In this document: piece by piece, positions 34,601 to 45,879 of the stretch
Position numbering within the stretch: position 1 is the stretch's first letter
Layout of the letters: every line of letters begins with the position of its first letter
Origin: Limnanthes douglasii subsp. nivea
Lineage: Eukaryota; Streptophyta; Magnoliopsida; Brassicales; Limnanthaceae
NCBI GenBank assembly: GCA_036936605.1
Contig: JAUPFV010000005.1
Span: 56,936,742 to 57,000,741 of the forward strand
DNA: 64,000 nt
Reading direction: 5' to 3'
Program-made: the position numbers and the translations under genes
Notes under the pieces: model-generated
Told to the model about the DNA's origin: nothing
The model's input: the letters and a program-made list of their open reading frames with translations, nothing else
Database searches by the model: none

Positions 34601-35440
34601 TATTTTGTCTTACAAAATAATTTCAAAACTTAACGTTTTATTTATATATCCAATCATTCACAATGTTCGGAATTAAAAATAGTATTTATACAATTACTTC
34701 CATAATACATATTTTATCTATTTAGCGCGTTACTTTTTTATAATTAATTTTATTAAACTAATATTGACGATAGTCCGATACATCGATAAAATATGTGATG
34801 GTCCGTCCACCTTAATGAAAAAATTCCAACAAATTATTTTTTTATAAAATTTGATTTAGATGACAGTAATAGTTAAATTATACTATTTACAAAATACTAA
34901 ATTACCTCAAATATATACAGCGAATTTATCATAGTTATCAAAAATAATATCTAATATAAATAAATTATTTAGATTAAGACACTTTTAGGCCGATAATAAA
35001 ACTCATACAAACAAAATACTTAAACTAATTTCTTTTAAACCAGCAACAAAATATTTAAACGAAAAATAAAATGTTTAAAACTTATCCATAACTTTATAAT
35101 TAAAATTTATCGTTTACTAAAAATATATGAACAATTATTATCATATTTAAATTACTGTGGATGGTTTCTCATTTTTTCTATCTATAATATCAAACCTAAC
35201 CTTACCCTACATTGGTTTATTTACTGTTGGCTATAAAAAAAGTAGTGACTAGTTAAAAAATATTGACAAAATGCAAAAACTCGTTTTCGCCTCTTAAACA
35301 AATCGAAAATAAAAAAATTAACAAGATGCCAAACTACGACATTTCTACTGATTAAGACGAGGCTAGACTAGTAAGGGGTGTTAAAGAAAAAGTGGATATG
35401 GTCCCAACCAAATAAAACCAAATTGAAATACTATATACCA
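31600..35440. other. AT-rich spacer with one tandem duplication
   Basis: No gene is supported. A diverged duplication of about 103 bases is visible: 34207-34292 and 34310-34397 share AAAATCAAC, GCATACAATA and AGATCGT in the same order. The rest is AT-rich and without recognisable motifs. Confidence 0.5.
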
Positions 35441-36230
35441 AAAGTGAATCCAAAACTAAACTCGAAACGTCAAAACCCAAAATTAAATCTCAAATCTCCA
35501 ATCTCAAATATCCAAAAGCCAATCTCCAATCGCTAAAGAAATCTGACATAGCCTTTGTAAAGAAATCTTTAAAAATTCTTCATAGTCCTACAAGGTTCAT
35601 CGTAATGGAATCAAGAAACCTATGAGGAATAAAAACACTTCAACCACATGAATGGACCCAAAGCTCTTGAGAAATCAGAGGTACGCAAGAAAGCACAACA
35701 ATCTAGAGAACTTTTCTCGTGATGAGTAGAAATTTGATATTATTCTCATCTTCTTCATAAATGTTCTTCAAATACTCTCTTCACACATCTTCTTCAAGTA
35801 TTCTTCTTCGTATTTCTTCTACCTCATCATCTTCTCCAACCAAATATTCAATTCAAATATTAAATCTCAAACCTCCAACCCTAAATCTAAAATCTAAAAT
35901 ATCCAATCTCAAATCTTCACTTCAAAAATCTGAATTTCTAATTTCCAATTCTATATTCCAATTCAAATCTCAAATTACAAATTTCAAATCGTTAGATTCC
36001 AAACGTTGGTCTAAGCAAACGTCAAACAAAATCTAAACGCTAAATACCCAAACAAAATCCAATCGATAAACGTCACTCTAAGCAAACGTCACACTGAATG
36101 TCACGTAGAATATCAAACAAAATCCAAAAACTAAAACAAAATCCAAATACCAAATCCAAATCTGAAACTAAATCCAAACACAAAAATAAGTTCTAATCAA
36201 TACCAAAATAAAAATAAAAATTGAATCCAC
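35440..36230. repeat. Low-complexity CAAAT/TCCAA-rich tract
   Basis: Irregular repeats of AAATCTCAAAT, CCAATCTC and AAATCCAAA run through the whole stretch. The open frame at 35761-36036 is a by-product of this composition. Confidence 0.6.
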
Positions 36231-36249
36231 GATTTTACCAACAAAAAAT

Positions 36250-36660
36250 CTACAATGGTCTAGTAGCACTTTTTATGGAAGCATAGCACCAAATCACAAT
36301 CCAACCAATATATTTTTAAATGTTTAGATGTTTCAAAGATGTTGTCCGAAATTGAGAAAAATCTGACACTGTTTGCCTCTCGATAGGGTCCGTTGACTGT
36401 GGCTGCACGATAGAGATCTGAAATTCGAAACATTTCACCAAAAAAGCGGAAGACAATCAATTTTTCCTTTCTTCCGACAGAATCGCTAAAAAAAACTGTC
36501 CGCAAGCACAATGGTAGACACAAAAGTCTAAACTCAAGATCTAAACCTACTCTCTGATACCATGTTAAAAAAAACGACTATGGTTTTTGTATTATCTAGA
36601 AAGTGTACAGATTACAAAGTGTACAGATTACAAAGTGTATATTCTCTTATTTATTGATAA
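36250..36660 (-). mobile_element. Copia LTR/PBS remnant
   Basis: On the minus strand, ...TTTTTTTTAACA is followed by TGGTATCAGAGAG at 36551-36563, the LTR end plus an initiator-Met-type primer-binding site. Leader-like sequence follows to 36250. The LTR side contains a 17-base tandem repeat (AGTGTACAGATTACAA). No Gag or Pol motif was recognised to the left, so only the 5' end survives. Confidence 0.55.
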
Positions 36661-36689
36661 AACATTTGAGTTTTGAAAAAACTGTATTG

Positions 36690-37230
36690 GATCGCTAAAC
36701 TTATCGGTTCAGATATGATTGGACCATTAATGTTTTTGTTATAATTTTGAAATCGGTAAAATCAGTTCGGTTAACTGCGTTTTTTATTCGATCCGATAAT
36801 GGTTTGGTTCATTTCGATCCGGTTTCGGGTGGTTTTGGTTTTATCCGTTTTTAGGCCGATCTAGTTTTAGTTTGGATTAGTTCGGCCTATAATCTTTTTT
36901 AAATTCAATTTTAATTTAATTTTCAAAAAATTTACTTTAATAAAAAATAAAAAATAAATATAAATATTTTATTTTATTTTTTAGTTGATTTTTATATAAT
37001 AATTTTGATAATAATATAATGTATGAAAATAAATTAAATAAAACACAATCGGTTGTCTTGTTTTAATCAGTTGACGGTTTTATGGATTAGATTCTAAATT
37101 AACCTATTTTGTACACCAGTATTATCAAATCGGTTCTAAATTGGTTTTACTAATTTATCGGTCAGTTGTGAAATTAATTTTATTAAGTTGGTTTTTATCA
37201 ATCTCGATTTTGAAAATAAAATATTCGATT
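36690..37230. other. CGGTT-rich segment, possibly a worn MITE
   Basis: Stretches such as GATCCGGTTTCGGGTGGTTT and TCGGTTCAGATATG near the left, and ATCGGTTCTAAATTGGTTTT near the right, surround an AT-rich core. The layout recalls hAT-type MITEs, but no clean terminal repeats or target duplication were found. Confidence 0.3.
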
Positions 37231-37559
37231 TTCCATTATTGAGTCATAGCTTTTTATTTTTAAAAGGCTTTATCTTTGACTGAAGGATGACAGCCATCAC
37301 GTAAGCTACCCGTGTTATACCCGTGTCAAACCTTTAATTAAGGGTATGTATACGCATCCAAACTTTCTCTTGGTTGTTTGCATTTTGGATCCTGCTTCCA
37401 ATTTCATATTTCCCATTTCATAGTCATTTTCATAGGTTCTCATCAAATTTCAACACCAGTTTTATTTATCTAATATATTATTTTTAATTGAGATATATAA
37501 TTAAATTAAGTGATTAAATTAAATAAAAGTTTTTTAAAACTTATAAAAATAATTATTAG

Positions 37560-38038
37560 TTTTCATATAAAAAACGGTTATATATTTATCCATAGTTATC
37601 AAATCGTGTATCATATGGTGAGCTATTCGTTGTATTGGGTGCATGGTTAACCTTAACTTGTCCCTGTTGGGTTTGCATCTATGACCGAAGAGACGACCTG
37701 GAGCTTGGAACGGTGACCCTGTGAACTGGCGTACTTTGTGTATCTTGATGATTCCAGTTCTGTACAGCTGACTGGTGCTACGGCAATGAAAGCATCCCTG
37801 GCATGTGGACTGGACTAGCACGTGATCTAGAATCAGTTAGAGGTACATTGGTAAAAGCACCAACCTGTACAGCTGACTGGTGGTGCAGTGAAGATGAAGG
37901 CCTCCCATGCATGTGAACTGGACTTGCAGAAGCATTCTTCGAATTTGGTGCTGCGGTTATATTAGTAGCAACTGATTGACTTTGAGGATTAGTTATAATA
38001 GGTTCTTTGTCCTCGATCTCAAAACCAATTGTCTCCAT
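37560..38038 (-). pseudogene. Unidentified open frame with an internal repeat
   Basis: The frame starts METIGFEIEDKEPIITNPQS at 38038 and runs 86 codons to a TAG near 37780. The same frame then continues readable for about 35 more codons (HQSAVQNWNHQDTQSTPVHR). A motif appears twice: ASPVHMHGRPSS-SLHHQSAVQVG and ASPVHMPGMLSLP-x-HQSAVQN, so the gene contains an internal duplication. Codon usage and lack of low complexity make it look like real protein. I do not recognise the family; it may be a host gene fragment. Confidence 0.35.
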
Positions 38039-38196
38039 CTCATTATCATCTCATAATCAAAATGCCGATACATGCATATAGTATTTTTGTCCGCCATTAA
38101 TATTAGTATCTGAGCTTCAATTACAAACTATTTTTTTTGTGTTGCAAATCTTTTTACAGTCTAGAACCTTTTAGTCTTTTGGAGTCTGATCTACAA

Positions 38197-38199
<3 letters not shown>

Positions 38200-38240
<41 letters not shown>
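38200..38240. repeat. (AT)n microsatellite
   Basis: About 20 AT units, with the second and longer run of the area at 38425-38479 inside the LTR. Confidence 0.95.
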
Positions 38241-38243
<3 letters not shown>

Positions 38244-38387
38244 TAAAGAACATTTAAACAAACACAGAAAATGAAAAGATTATGAGATAGATAATATCAA
38301 AATCTTAAATACAGAAATCAGATAAACAAAACAACTCTTAAAACTAAGTGACTAATATCAATACAAGACAATAGACTCAGACATATA

Positions 38388-38420
38388 TGTAGGGAAAAGG
38401 TTCTTAAAATAAAAAAGCGG

Positions 38421-38480
<60 letters not shown>

Positions 38481-38716
38481 TTAAGATAGACAGCAAATGT
38501 GGAAATGTAACTTTCATTTCAAACATGAGCAAATGTGGAAATGTAACTTTCATTTCAAACATCAATACAACGTTTTGCTTCTTATATAGAAGATACAAAC
38601 TTCTTATATAGAAGATACAAACAATCTGTTTGATCTTTTCTAAACAACTAACATAATAACTTATATTAACACATAACTAATATTAACACGTATTTAAGTT
38701 CAATGTTTATCTAACA
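38388..38716 (-). repeat. 3' LTR of copia element 3, expanded
   Basis: Element strand: TGTTAGATAAAC...CCCTACA. It is 329 bases against 225 for its partner because of an (AT)n run (38425-38479), a 36-bp tandem duplication starting at 38492 and 38528, and a 22-bp duplication starting at 38578 and 38600. Confidence 0.9.
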
Positions 38717-38727
38717 TTCTCCCCCTT
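38717..38727 (-). other. Polypurine tract of copia element 3
   Basis: The minus strand reads AAGGGGGAGAA directly before the 3' LTR start TGTTAG. Confidence 0.85.
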
Positions 38728-38926
38728 AACATTGAACTTGACCTAATCTTCATTTTTATTTGAAGAGTTCCTGAAGATCTTGTTGGCTATTCCTTTGTCG
38801 TCTGCTTCTCTGAAATTGCCACCTGTGTAATCTTATTCAGCTTCCGTTTAGCACCTTCTTCATTCCAAGTGGATCACGCATTTGTTCAAACTTCACTGCT
38901 GGCATTGACTTCGTTAGGATGCCAGC

Positions 38927-39320
38927 TCATTGCTCCTGTGTGTTTATGTGTTTAATGATTATCTCCCCTCTTTCAACACACTCACGAATAAAATGATAAC
39001 GTATATCGATATGTTTAATATACCCATGAAAGATCGGATTCTTCGCCAAATCAATCGTAGATTTATTGTCTATGTAAAGAACTACTGGGCGAGGTTTTGA
39101 GTTTGCCAACTCACCCAGTAAATTTCCCAGCCACACACCTTGACATGCCGCTGCAGTAGCAGCTATGAACTCCGCTTCACATGAGGATACCGCCACGGCT
39201 CTTGTGATACGCAGGCAATTAGACTTTCATTTAGATAGAAAACCATCCCTCTAGTACTTATTCTGCCCTCAATGTTACCTGCCAAGTCACTGTCGGAGTA
39301 CCCTGCTAACATATAGTCTC
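38927..39320 (-). pseudogene. Copia RNase H, element 3
   Basis: 38927-39196 reads MAVSSCEAEFIAATAAACQG (catalytic Glu block), VVLYIDNKSTIDLAKNPIFH (catalytic Asp) and KHIDIRYHFIRECVERGEI. The upstream part of the domain (39200-39320) is in another frame. It would remove RNA from the RNA-DNA hybrid. Confidence 0.8.
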
Positions 39321-39324
39321 CAGC

Positions 39325-40443
39325 TCATTTGGTGTACATTAACCCATAGTGCAATGTACCTTTGATGTAACGAAATATTTGCTTTACAGCTCCCATGTAC
39401 AGTACTGTAGGTCTCTCCATGTACCTGCTAACTACACCAACTGAGTGTGCAATATCAGGACGTGTATGGACTAAATACCTCAAACATCCAACAAGACTCT
39501 TGAATTGTGTAGAGTTAACAGCCTTCCCTTTTTCGTCTTTCACAATCTGAATTTTGGGCTCCATCGGATATCGAACAGAGTTGCACTCACTAAGGCCGGC
39601 CTTTTCCAATAATGTTTTTGCATAAGCATTTTGCTTCAACTTAATGCAGCCATCCGTGTGACTCACTTCGACGCCCAAGTAGTAGGAGAGCTTGCCCATG
39701 TCGCTCATTTCAAACTTTATCTCCATCTGTCTTTTGAACTTGATGATGTTGTCAACACTTGTTCTTGTAATCAACAAGTCATCGACATATACCTCGATGA
39801 TCAAAATTTCACATCTTTCACGTTTGAAGTAAACAACATGTTCATAGGGATACTTGGTGAAGCCTAGATCCTCCAAACATTTGTTCAACCTCGAATACCA
39901 GGCCCTTAGAGCCTATCGCAAACCATAAAGAGCCTGCAGAAGCTTGTACACCATGCGTTCTTTACCCTCCTTCACAAAACCTTCAGGCTGCGTGACGAAC
40001 ACTTTTTCCTGAAATTCTTCGTTCAAAAACGTTGATTTGACGTGCAAGTGATGGACCGCCAATTCATTCCTTGCTGCTAGAGCCAACAATAGTCTAACGG
40101 TCTCCATACGTGTAACTGGAGCGAATATTTCTTCAAAATTTATCCCAGTTTTTTGTACAGATCCCTTGGCTACGAGACGAGCCTTGTATTTGATGATCTG
40201 GCCATCTGAATCTCGTTTGGTTTTATAAACCCATTTGAGGCCGATGGGTTTGTGTCCAGCTGGTAATGTTACCAACTCCCAGGTGTGGTTCTTCTCTATG
40301 GCATCGATCTCATCCTTCATGGCCATTTCCCATTGGTGTTCACCTGGTGCCTGAACATACGTCGTAGGCTCTTCCTCCGCAGATCCCAGCAAGAGTTCCT
40401 GCGCCACCTCAATCTCGTCTGTTTGATCATACACATCACTCAA
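39325..40443 (-). pseudogene. Copia reverse transcriptase, element 3
   Basis: 39913-40443 has [40 protein letters not shown], the first-Asp block VHHLHVKSTFLNEEFQEKVF (Asp of the family's D-(V/I)-K replaced by His) and VYKLLQALYGLR. It ends at a TAG near 39913 where the family has Gln. The frame resumes at once with A-L-R-A-W-Y-S-R-L, the Pro also changed. 39325-39888 then has LIIEVYVDDLLITRTSVDN (intact Y-V-D-D), YYLGVEVSHTDGCIKLKQNA and ARPxx-type VHTRPDIAHSVGVVSRYM. Both changes at the stop are C to T. Confidence 0.85.
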
Positions 40444-40461
40444 CAGTCGAAAACGTCGAGG

Positions 40462-40755
40462 CCCACTACTTGCACTACTCTGAGAGTCACCACCGCTGCT
40501 ACTTGCACTACTGCCCTGAGAATCGCCACCACCACCTATATTGTCTTGAAAATCATCACCACCGCTATTTGTACAAACTGCACTGTTTACAGATGTTGTC
40601 TCAGTACTCCCACTACTTGCACTACTCTGAGAGTCACCACCGCTGCTACTTGCACTACTGCCCTGAGAATCGCCACCACCATCTGTACTATCCTGAAAAT
40701 CAGCACCACTGCTATATGTACGAACTACACTGCTTGCAGATGTTATCTCAGAATT
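40462..40755 (-). repeat. 147-bp in-frame tandem duplication in the integrase-RT linker, element 3
   Basis: CCCACTACTTGCAC begins at 40462 and 40609; the two 147-base units are nearly the same over most of their length. 147 is 49 codons, so the linker frame is kept. On the minus strand they encode serine/glycine-rich repeats such as GDSQGSSASSSGGDSQSS. Confidence 0.88.
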
Positions 40756-41086
40756 ACACTCTCCCCCACATCTGCAAGTGGGGTGTTTACTGTTGGTGTT
40801 GCATCGACAATGATACTAACCACTATAAAAACTGCCTTTGTTGCCCAACGTCGAAAGCGTCTTGATTTTTCCATACCCAGGCTCTGTCTACCTCAAAAAA
40901 TACATCTCAACTCACAGAGATGTTGTTGTCTTTAGAATTGTATATGCGGCATCCCTTAGCGCCTGGTTCTCACCCCAAGTAAATTAATATTTTACTTTGA
41001 TCATCAAGCTTGCTAGTATGAATGTTTGGTACCTTGGCATGTGCAATACAACCGAATATACAGAGATGTTCTAAGTCTGGCTTGTC

Positions 41087-41820
41087 TCATGTCCATGCTT
41101 CATAAGGCGTCTTTGCTGTCAATGATCGAGTTGGGAGTTTGTTCAACACGTAGACAGAATGACGTCCTGTCTCTCTCCATAAATGTGATGGAAGTCGTTT
41201 TTCTTTCAAGAAACTCCGAGTCATGGCTACAACCGTCCTGTTTCTTCGTTCGACAACTCCGTTTTGTTGCAGAGAATATGGGACGGTGAGATGTCTAGTA
41301 ATATATGTGCTTTCACAATACGAGTTGAACTTGTTTGAAGTGAATTCACCCCCTCGATCGGTTCTGAAAGTATTTATCTCCTTGCACGACTCCTTCTCAA
41401 CAATTGCTCGAAACCTTTTGAACACCTCCAAAGCTTCCTCTTTTCTCACCAAGAAATAAATCCACATCATCTTGTTGAAATCATCTACCAGCAAGAAAAA
41501 ATAGTTCTTTCCAGAGGCTGTAGATGGTGAGATTGGTCCGCACAAATCCTCGTAAACCAGTTGTAGCATCTGTGAAGCATTAAAATCTGTTTGACAAGGA
41601 AAAGCTTTCCTTGTTTGTTTTGACATCAAGCACCTGTACACACGGTTTTAGGATGAACAAGTTCTGGAAGGCCATATGCTATGATAATTTCTTAGTTTTC
41701 GAAAGTAGACATATAACCTTGCTAGTTTCTATCACAATCTTATATAAACGATTTACTGGTCGCTTAACATTCATTATCACCCTCCGAGTCTCATTGTACA
41801 CCCACAAATAATTACCATTC
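41087..41820 (-). pseudogene. Copia integrase, element 3
   Basis: 41087-41641 reads MSKQTRKAFP, LVYEDLCGPISPSTASGKNY (first Asp), NTFRTDRGGEFTSNKFNSYC (second Asp), YSLQQNGVVERRNRTVVAMT (Glu) and LPTRSLTAKTPYEAWT. All three catalytic residues are present. The zinc-binding part to the right (41640-41820) is in broken frames. The integrase tail left of 41087 continues to the serine-rich linker. Confidence 0.85.
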
Positions 41821-41945
41821 AATACAAATTTATTTCCACTATCAGATAATTGACAAAGACTTAAGATATTATTATAGAGAGTGGGAATGAATTATACGTC
41901 ACGAAAAAGTAATTCATCTCCGATTTTGCCTTTAAATATAATAGA

Positions 41946-42290
41946 TCATTTTCCTTTGCTTGCAACCGTTGAACCATCGCTATATTTCACCAAACCTATC
42001 ACGCTTTCATCAAGATCCCGGAACTTGGATTGATCCCCCGTCACGTGGTTGCTGGCACCATTGTCCAAGTACCACACATTTGATACACCACGATTCTCTA
42101 CAACGTTGCTCAGCTTTGGCACAATCTCTCTTTCTACTACAAGGGGGGCTGGTTCATCATCTTGTATCTGAGTCAAGTTGACTTATGGCTTCGATTCTTT
42201 GTCACGTCGTGGGCGTCTACACTCAGCTGCACAATGACCCATCAAACCACTGTTGAAGCATCGAACTTTACTCATGTCTCGTTCGCCTAG
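41946..42290 (-). pseudogene. Copia protease and Gag zinc knuckle, element 3
   Basis: 41946-42176 contains VWYLDNGASNHVTGDQSKF, the copia protease active site with D-N-G in place of the usual D-(S/T)-G, then LVKYSDGSTVASKGK. Just upstream, around 42210-42270, a broken knuckle reads VRCFNSGLMGHCAAECRRPR; the second Cys is replaced by Ser. Confidence 0.75.
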
Positions 42291-42416
42291 ATTGCTGCCC
42301 CTTCCTCTATTTCTCAGGCCTTGGGATTGCTCTGTCCCATCTTTCTTCATTTTTATCCATTATTATCTTTTGAATAAAAGTTATCCCTCAGCGTTTTCTC
42401 GTTTCAACCATTATTC

Positions 42417-43070
42417 CTATGTCATGAGTAACTGTCCTCTAGTGTTTTCAACCTGTCCACGAAGCCTTTCTTCGTGCGCTTTTAGAGATCCAATAATCTT
42501 TTCGACTGACATTTTCTTTAGATCACCAAACTGTTCGATAGATGAAGTGATCTGCAAGAACTGTGATGGCATGGCCCAGAGGAATTTTTTGACAATGTAA
42601 TGCTCCTCAATAGTTTCGCCAAGTGTTCGAATGATAGTAATCAGAGTACTCAGCTTTATGAAGAAATCGTCTATGGACTCTGTTTCCTTCATGAGTAAAT
42701 TCTCAAAATCAACTTTTAAAGTTTGAACCTTAGCCTTCTTGACCTTGTCAGCTCCCACACACATGGTTTGTATTGCCATCCATGCTTCCCTTGCTGTGTC
42801 TTTTTCAGCAATGATGAGAAGAACATCTTCAGGAATGGCTTGATAAATTGCAGCCATCGCCATCTTATCTACCTTTACGTCAATCGTGGCTTTGGGGTCC
42901 TTTGGTTCAACAACATCCCAAATCCCACGTGTCTGCATAAACACGCGCATTTTCAACGACCAGACCGTGTAGTTCGTCTTCGTCAGTAGTGGGTAGCTCA
43001 AACTTAACGTGCTTTCTTTCGCCTTTGCTGGTTCCATTGTGTCTGTATTTCTCGTCTTATGTCTGGGCAT
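42417..43070 (-). pseudogene. Copia Gag, element 3
   Basis: 217 codons open from MPRHKTRNTDTMEPAKAKES. It has LLTKTNYTVWSLKMRVFMQT, WDVVEPKDPKATIDVKVDKM, AREAWMAIQTMCVGADKVKK and MKETESIDDFFIKLSTLITI, matching the copia Gag (UBN2/DUF4219-type) core. The start lies about 15 bases inside the PBS. The zinc knuckle downstream (42210-42270) is out of frame, so the protein is cut short. Confidence 0.87.
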
Positions 43071-43083
43071 TCACCACGCCTTT

Positions 43084-43095
43084 GCTCTGATACCA
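43084..43095 (-). other. Primer-binding site of copia element 3
   Basis: The minus strand reads TGGTATCAGAGC, a perfect initiator-Met tRNA site, two bases inside the 5' LTR. Confidence 0.92.
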
Positions 43096-43097
43096 AA

Positions 43098-43322
43098 TGT
43101 AGAGAAAGGTCCCTAAAATAAAGAAGCAGATACAGATACATATACATATATATATATATATACTAAGATAGACATCAAATGTGGAAATGTAACTTTCATT
43201 TCAAACATCAATACAAAGTTTTGCTTCTTATATAGAAGATACAATCAAATTGTTTGATCTTATCTAAATAACTAACATATAACTGATATTAACACGTGTT
43301 TAAGTTCAATATTTATCCAACA
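43098..43322 (-). repeat. 5' LTR of copia element 3
   Basis: Pairs with 38388-38716, with single copies of the segments duplicated there. Canonical TG...CA ends (TGTTGGATAAAT...CTCTACA on the element strand). Confidence 0.9.
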
Positions 43323-43943
43323 AGACACACTTATAAAACAAAATCATAACTAATAAATTATGAAACTAAAATCACATCATTTGGATTCAAACACTCGTAG
43401 AAAGAGAAAGAGAAGAAAGACGTTGTTTTGATTTCGGTACAATGGAAAACGAATAATGAAACTGAACCCACCTCTTAGCTTAATTTATAGAAAATAAAAA
43501 AACAAACCAAACACCACGAAATAAAAGTAACACATGAGATGTCACATCAAGTTAAGTATTATTACATGAATCGTGTTATCACGAAATGTCAGTATGTCTG
43601 AATCACGTGATAGCTACTAAAACGCGTAATGACTGTGCTAAAACACATAACGGCGAGACAACGTGCGCTCTGAATCTGGTTAAGCCCCAGACAGTGCACG
43701 CAAGTCGATAACAACTAACAGATACTCCATTCGTCCCATTATGTTTGACGTCTTACTGTTACCTAGGTATAAATGTCATATTTTTCCAATTTTAACCTTA
43801 TACTTTTCTTTTCTATTTTTCTTTTAACTAGTGATACTTTTTGTGTTGTCTTTGAGTCACTTCAATCATTCATATTTTTTTTCAAATATTTTTGTTAATT
43901 AGAATATGTAAAGGCAGATGATTCTGAAGTTATAAATAGAATC

Positions 43944-45879
43944 TTAGTTCCATAACCATAACCATGGATGAGCTAAATTGATTGCAATTCTTTTGCGACC
44001 ACAATTTATCCTCCTATGAGATATATTACCATTATTTTCATCTATTTTGGATAGTTTCCATATACGTTGACCGGTTCGTACGGGAACATTAAAATAAGAT
44101 GCCACCAAATTTGTTGTATTATTTTGTAATTTTCCATCACTATTTTTTTTAGAAGCATATCGTATATATTTCTATGTTCATCATTACTTAACCATATTTT
44201 TTTTACCTGAGATGGTGGATGTAAAATTTCTTCGGATGAAACCTCATTAAGATTTTTACCTGCGAAAAAATAATAATTTTAAGTTAATAAATATATTAAG
44301 CCCATCTTTTAAATGAATATAATCAAAGCATATTTCTTTTTGAAAAAACGTTGACAGTTTGATAAATGTAATGGAAATTAATTTAATTTTCTTACAAATA
44401 CAATTATAATCATTAATAAATATAATCCTTTTTTTACTTTATTTGTTAGCAAAACATATTTTTTTTTAGAAAAAACACTGGCAGTTCAATTTATTTTTAA
44501 GAAACACAATGACAGTTCAATTTTTTTAATATAAACTATCAAACAATTTATATATCAAATAAATGTTTTAAATTTTAATTTTAATGTTACACAACATATT
44601 TTAAAAATAGAATTTAAACAAAAAAATAAAATTTAAATTATGTAAATACTTTTAAATTTATAATTGAAAACAAAAATTAATTCAGCTAATTTTATTTTTT
44701 AACTAAATAAATTTAAATTTATAGATTTATAAGTTATATGTAGTCCTATATTCTCTTCATAAAAATATACTCCCCTAAAATAATTCTAACTAACATTATA
44801 TTTTTAAATATTTCATATATCTTCTCTTATAAAAAATGATTCTAACTAACTTCCCCATAATATACTCCTATTTTCTTCATAAAAATATACTCCCTTTAAA
44901 TAATTCTAACTATTTTTTTAAGTAAATGATTATAACTAAGTTCTCGGTAATACTATTACTCTATTTTCTTTATAAAAATATATTCCCCTTAAATAATTCT
45001 AACTAACATTATATTTTTAAATATTTCATATATCTTCTCCTATAAAAAAAATGATTCTAACTAACTTCCCCATAATATATTCCTATTTTCTTCATAAAAA
45101 TATACTCCCCTTAAATAATTCTAACTAATTTTGTTTTTAAGTAGGAGTATTCCATATATATTGTCTTATAAAAAATGATTCTAACTAAGTTCTCTATAAT
45201 ACTATTATTCTATTTTCTTCATAAAAACATATTCTTCTTAATACTCCTATACAAAAATGATTCTAACTAACTTCTCTGTAATATATTCTCCTCATAAAAT
45301 TATACCTCCTTAAAAATAATTCTAACTACGATTATATTTTCAAATATTCCATATAACTCTCCTATAAACAAGGATTCTAATAAGTTTTTTTCTAATCTTT
45401 TGCGGTTTATATTTTTTTATACTTATCTTCTTCCTTAAGATATCTTTTCCTAAATCAGTTTTGCTAACCCTATTTTTTCTATATCTTCTTCTTTCAAGAC
45501 ATTTGTATTGTTTTTTTAACAATATCTTATTCCACTTAATTGAATATTTTTCTAAAATAATTTCTAAAATTTGTTTTAATCAAACTAAAGTAAAAAACTA
45601 AGAAAAACTAGAACAAATAAGAACAGTAAAAAGACAATAAATTTATTTTATTAACATTATACTTTCAAATAAAAACTTACCTATATGAAAATCTTCTTCT
45701 TGTGATCCTATCCTACCATCTACAGGAGCATCAACACTCAACTCTATGGAAATTTGTGGACTAGTATTCAAATCTATGGGAGTGAAATTGAGATCAGGAA
45801 TTAAAAAAGAAAGGGTAAGATTTAAGTCGGGTAAGGATAAAACTTGATTCATATTTTTTTCATGAGTTAAAATGAGCAC
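43944..45879 (-). pseudogene. Mariner-like transposase, N-terminal exons 1 and 2
   Basis: Exon 1 (45681-45879) encodes 66 codons from MLILTHEKNMNQVLSLPDLN with PDLNFTPIDLN. It ends at a good donor, ATAG|GTAAGT. Exon 2 starts at 44259 after TTTTTTCGCAG and joins in frame (DFHI-G-KNLNEVSSEE). It reads LSNDEHRNIYDMLLKK, then after a one-base loss in an A8 run near 44143, TNLVASYFNVPVRTGQRIWK, and HRRINCGRKRI, the helix-turn-helix and 'N-C-G-R-K' signature of plant mariner-like transposases. A TAA closes it at 43944. The D-D-D catalytic half is absent, so it could at most bind DNA. Confidence 0.65.
44735..45370. repeat. About 120-bp tandem array inside the mariner intron
   Basis: TCTTCATAAAAATATACTCC and close variants recur near 44754, 44874, 44968, 45091, 45217 and 45290. 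Each unit also carries ATAATTCTAACTAA and AAAATGATTCTAACTAA. Unit length varies from about 70 to 126 bases. The array lies between the donor at 45680 and the acceptor at 44260. Confidence 0.85.

Larger units (their letters stand above)
38388..43322 (-). mobile_element. Ty1/copia retrotransposon, element 3
   Basis: LTRs at 38388-38716 and 43098-43322 enclose Gag, protease, integrase, RT and RNase H on the minus strand. The PBS and polypurine tract are both intact. A candidate target duplication AGACA is at 38379-38383 and 43323-43327, but on the left it is separated from the LTR by TATA. The family differs from elements 1 and 2. Stops in RT and frameshifts elsewhere show it is dead. Confidence 0.9.

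Noticed and set aside
35761..36036. 91-codon frame on plus, Ser/Leu-rich
   Set aside because: Lies in a low-complexity tract; amino acid content reflects base composition.
40285..40935. Open frame of 216 codons on plus, with a 131-codon frame overlapping
   Set aside because: They lie opposite the serine-rich linker of copia element 3; their repeated Tyr/His/Thr-rich peptides come from the 147-bp duplication read on the wrong strand.
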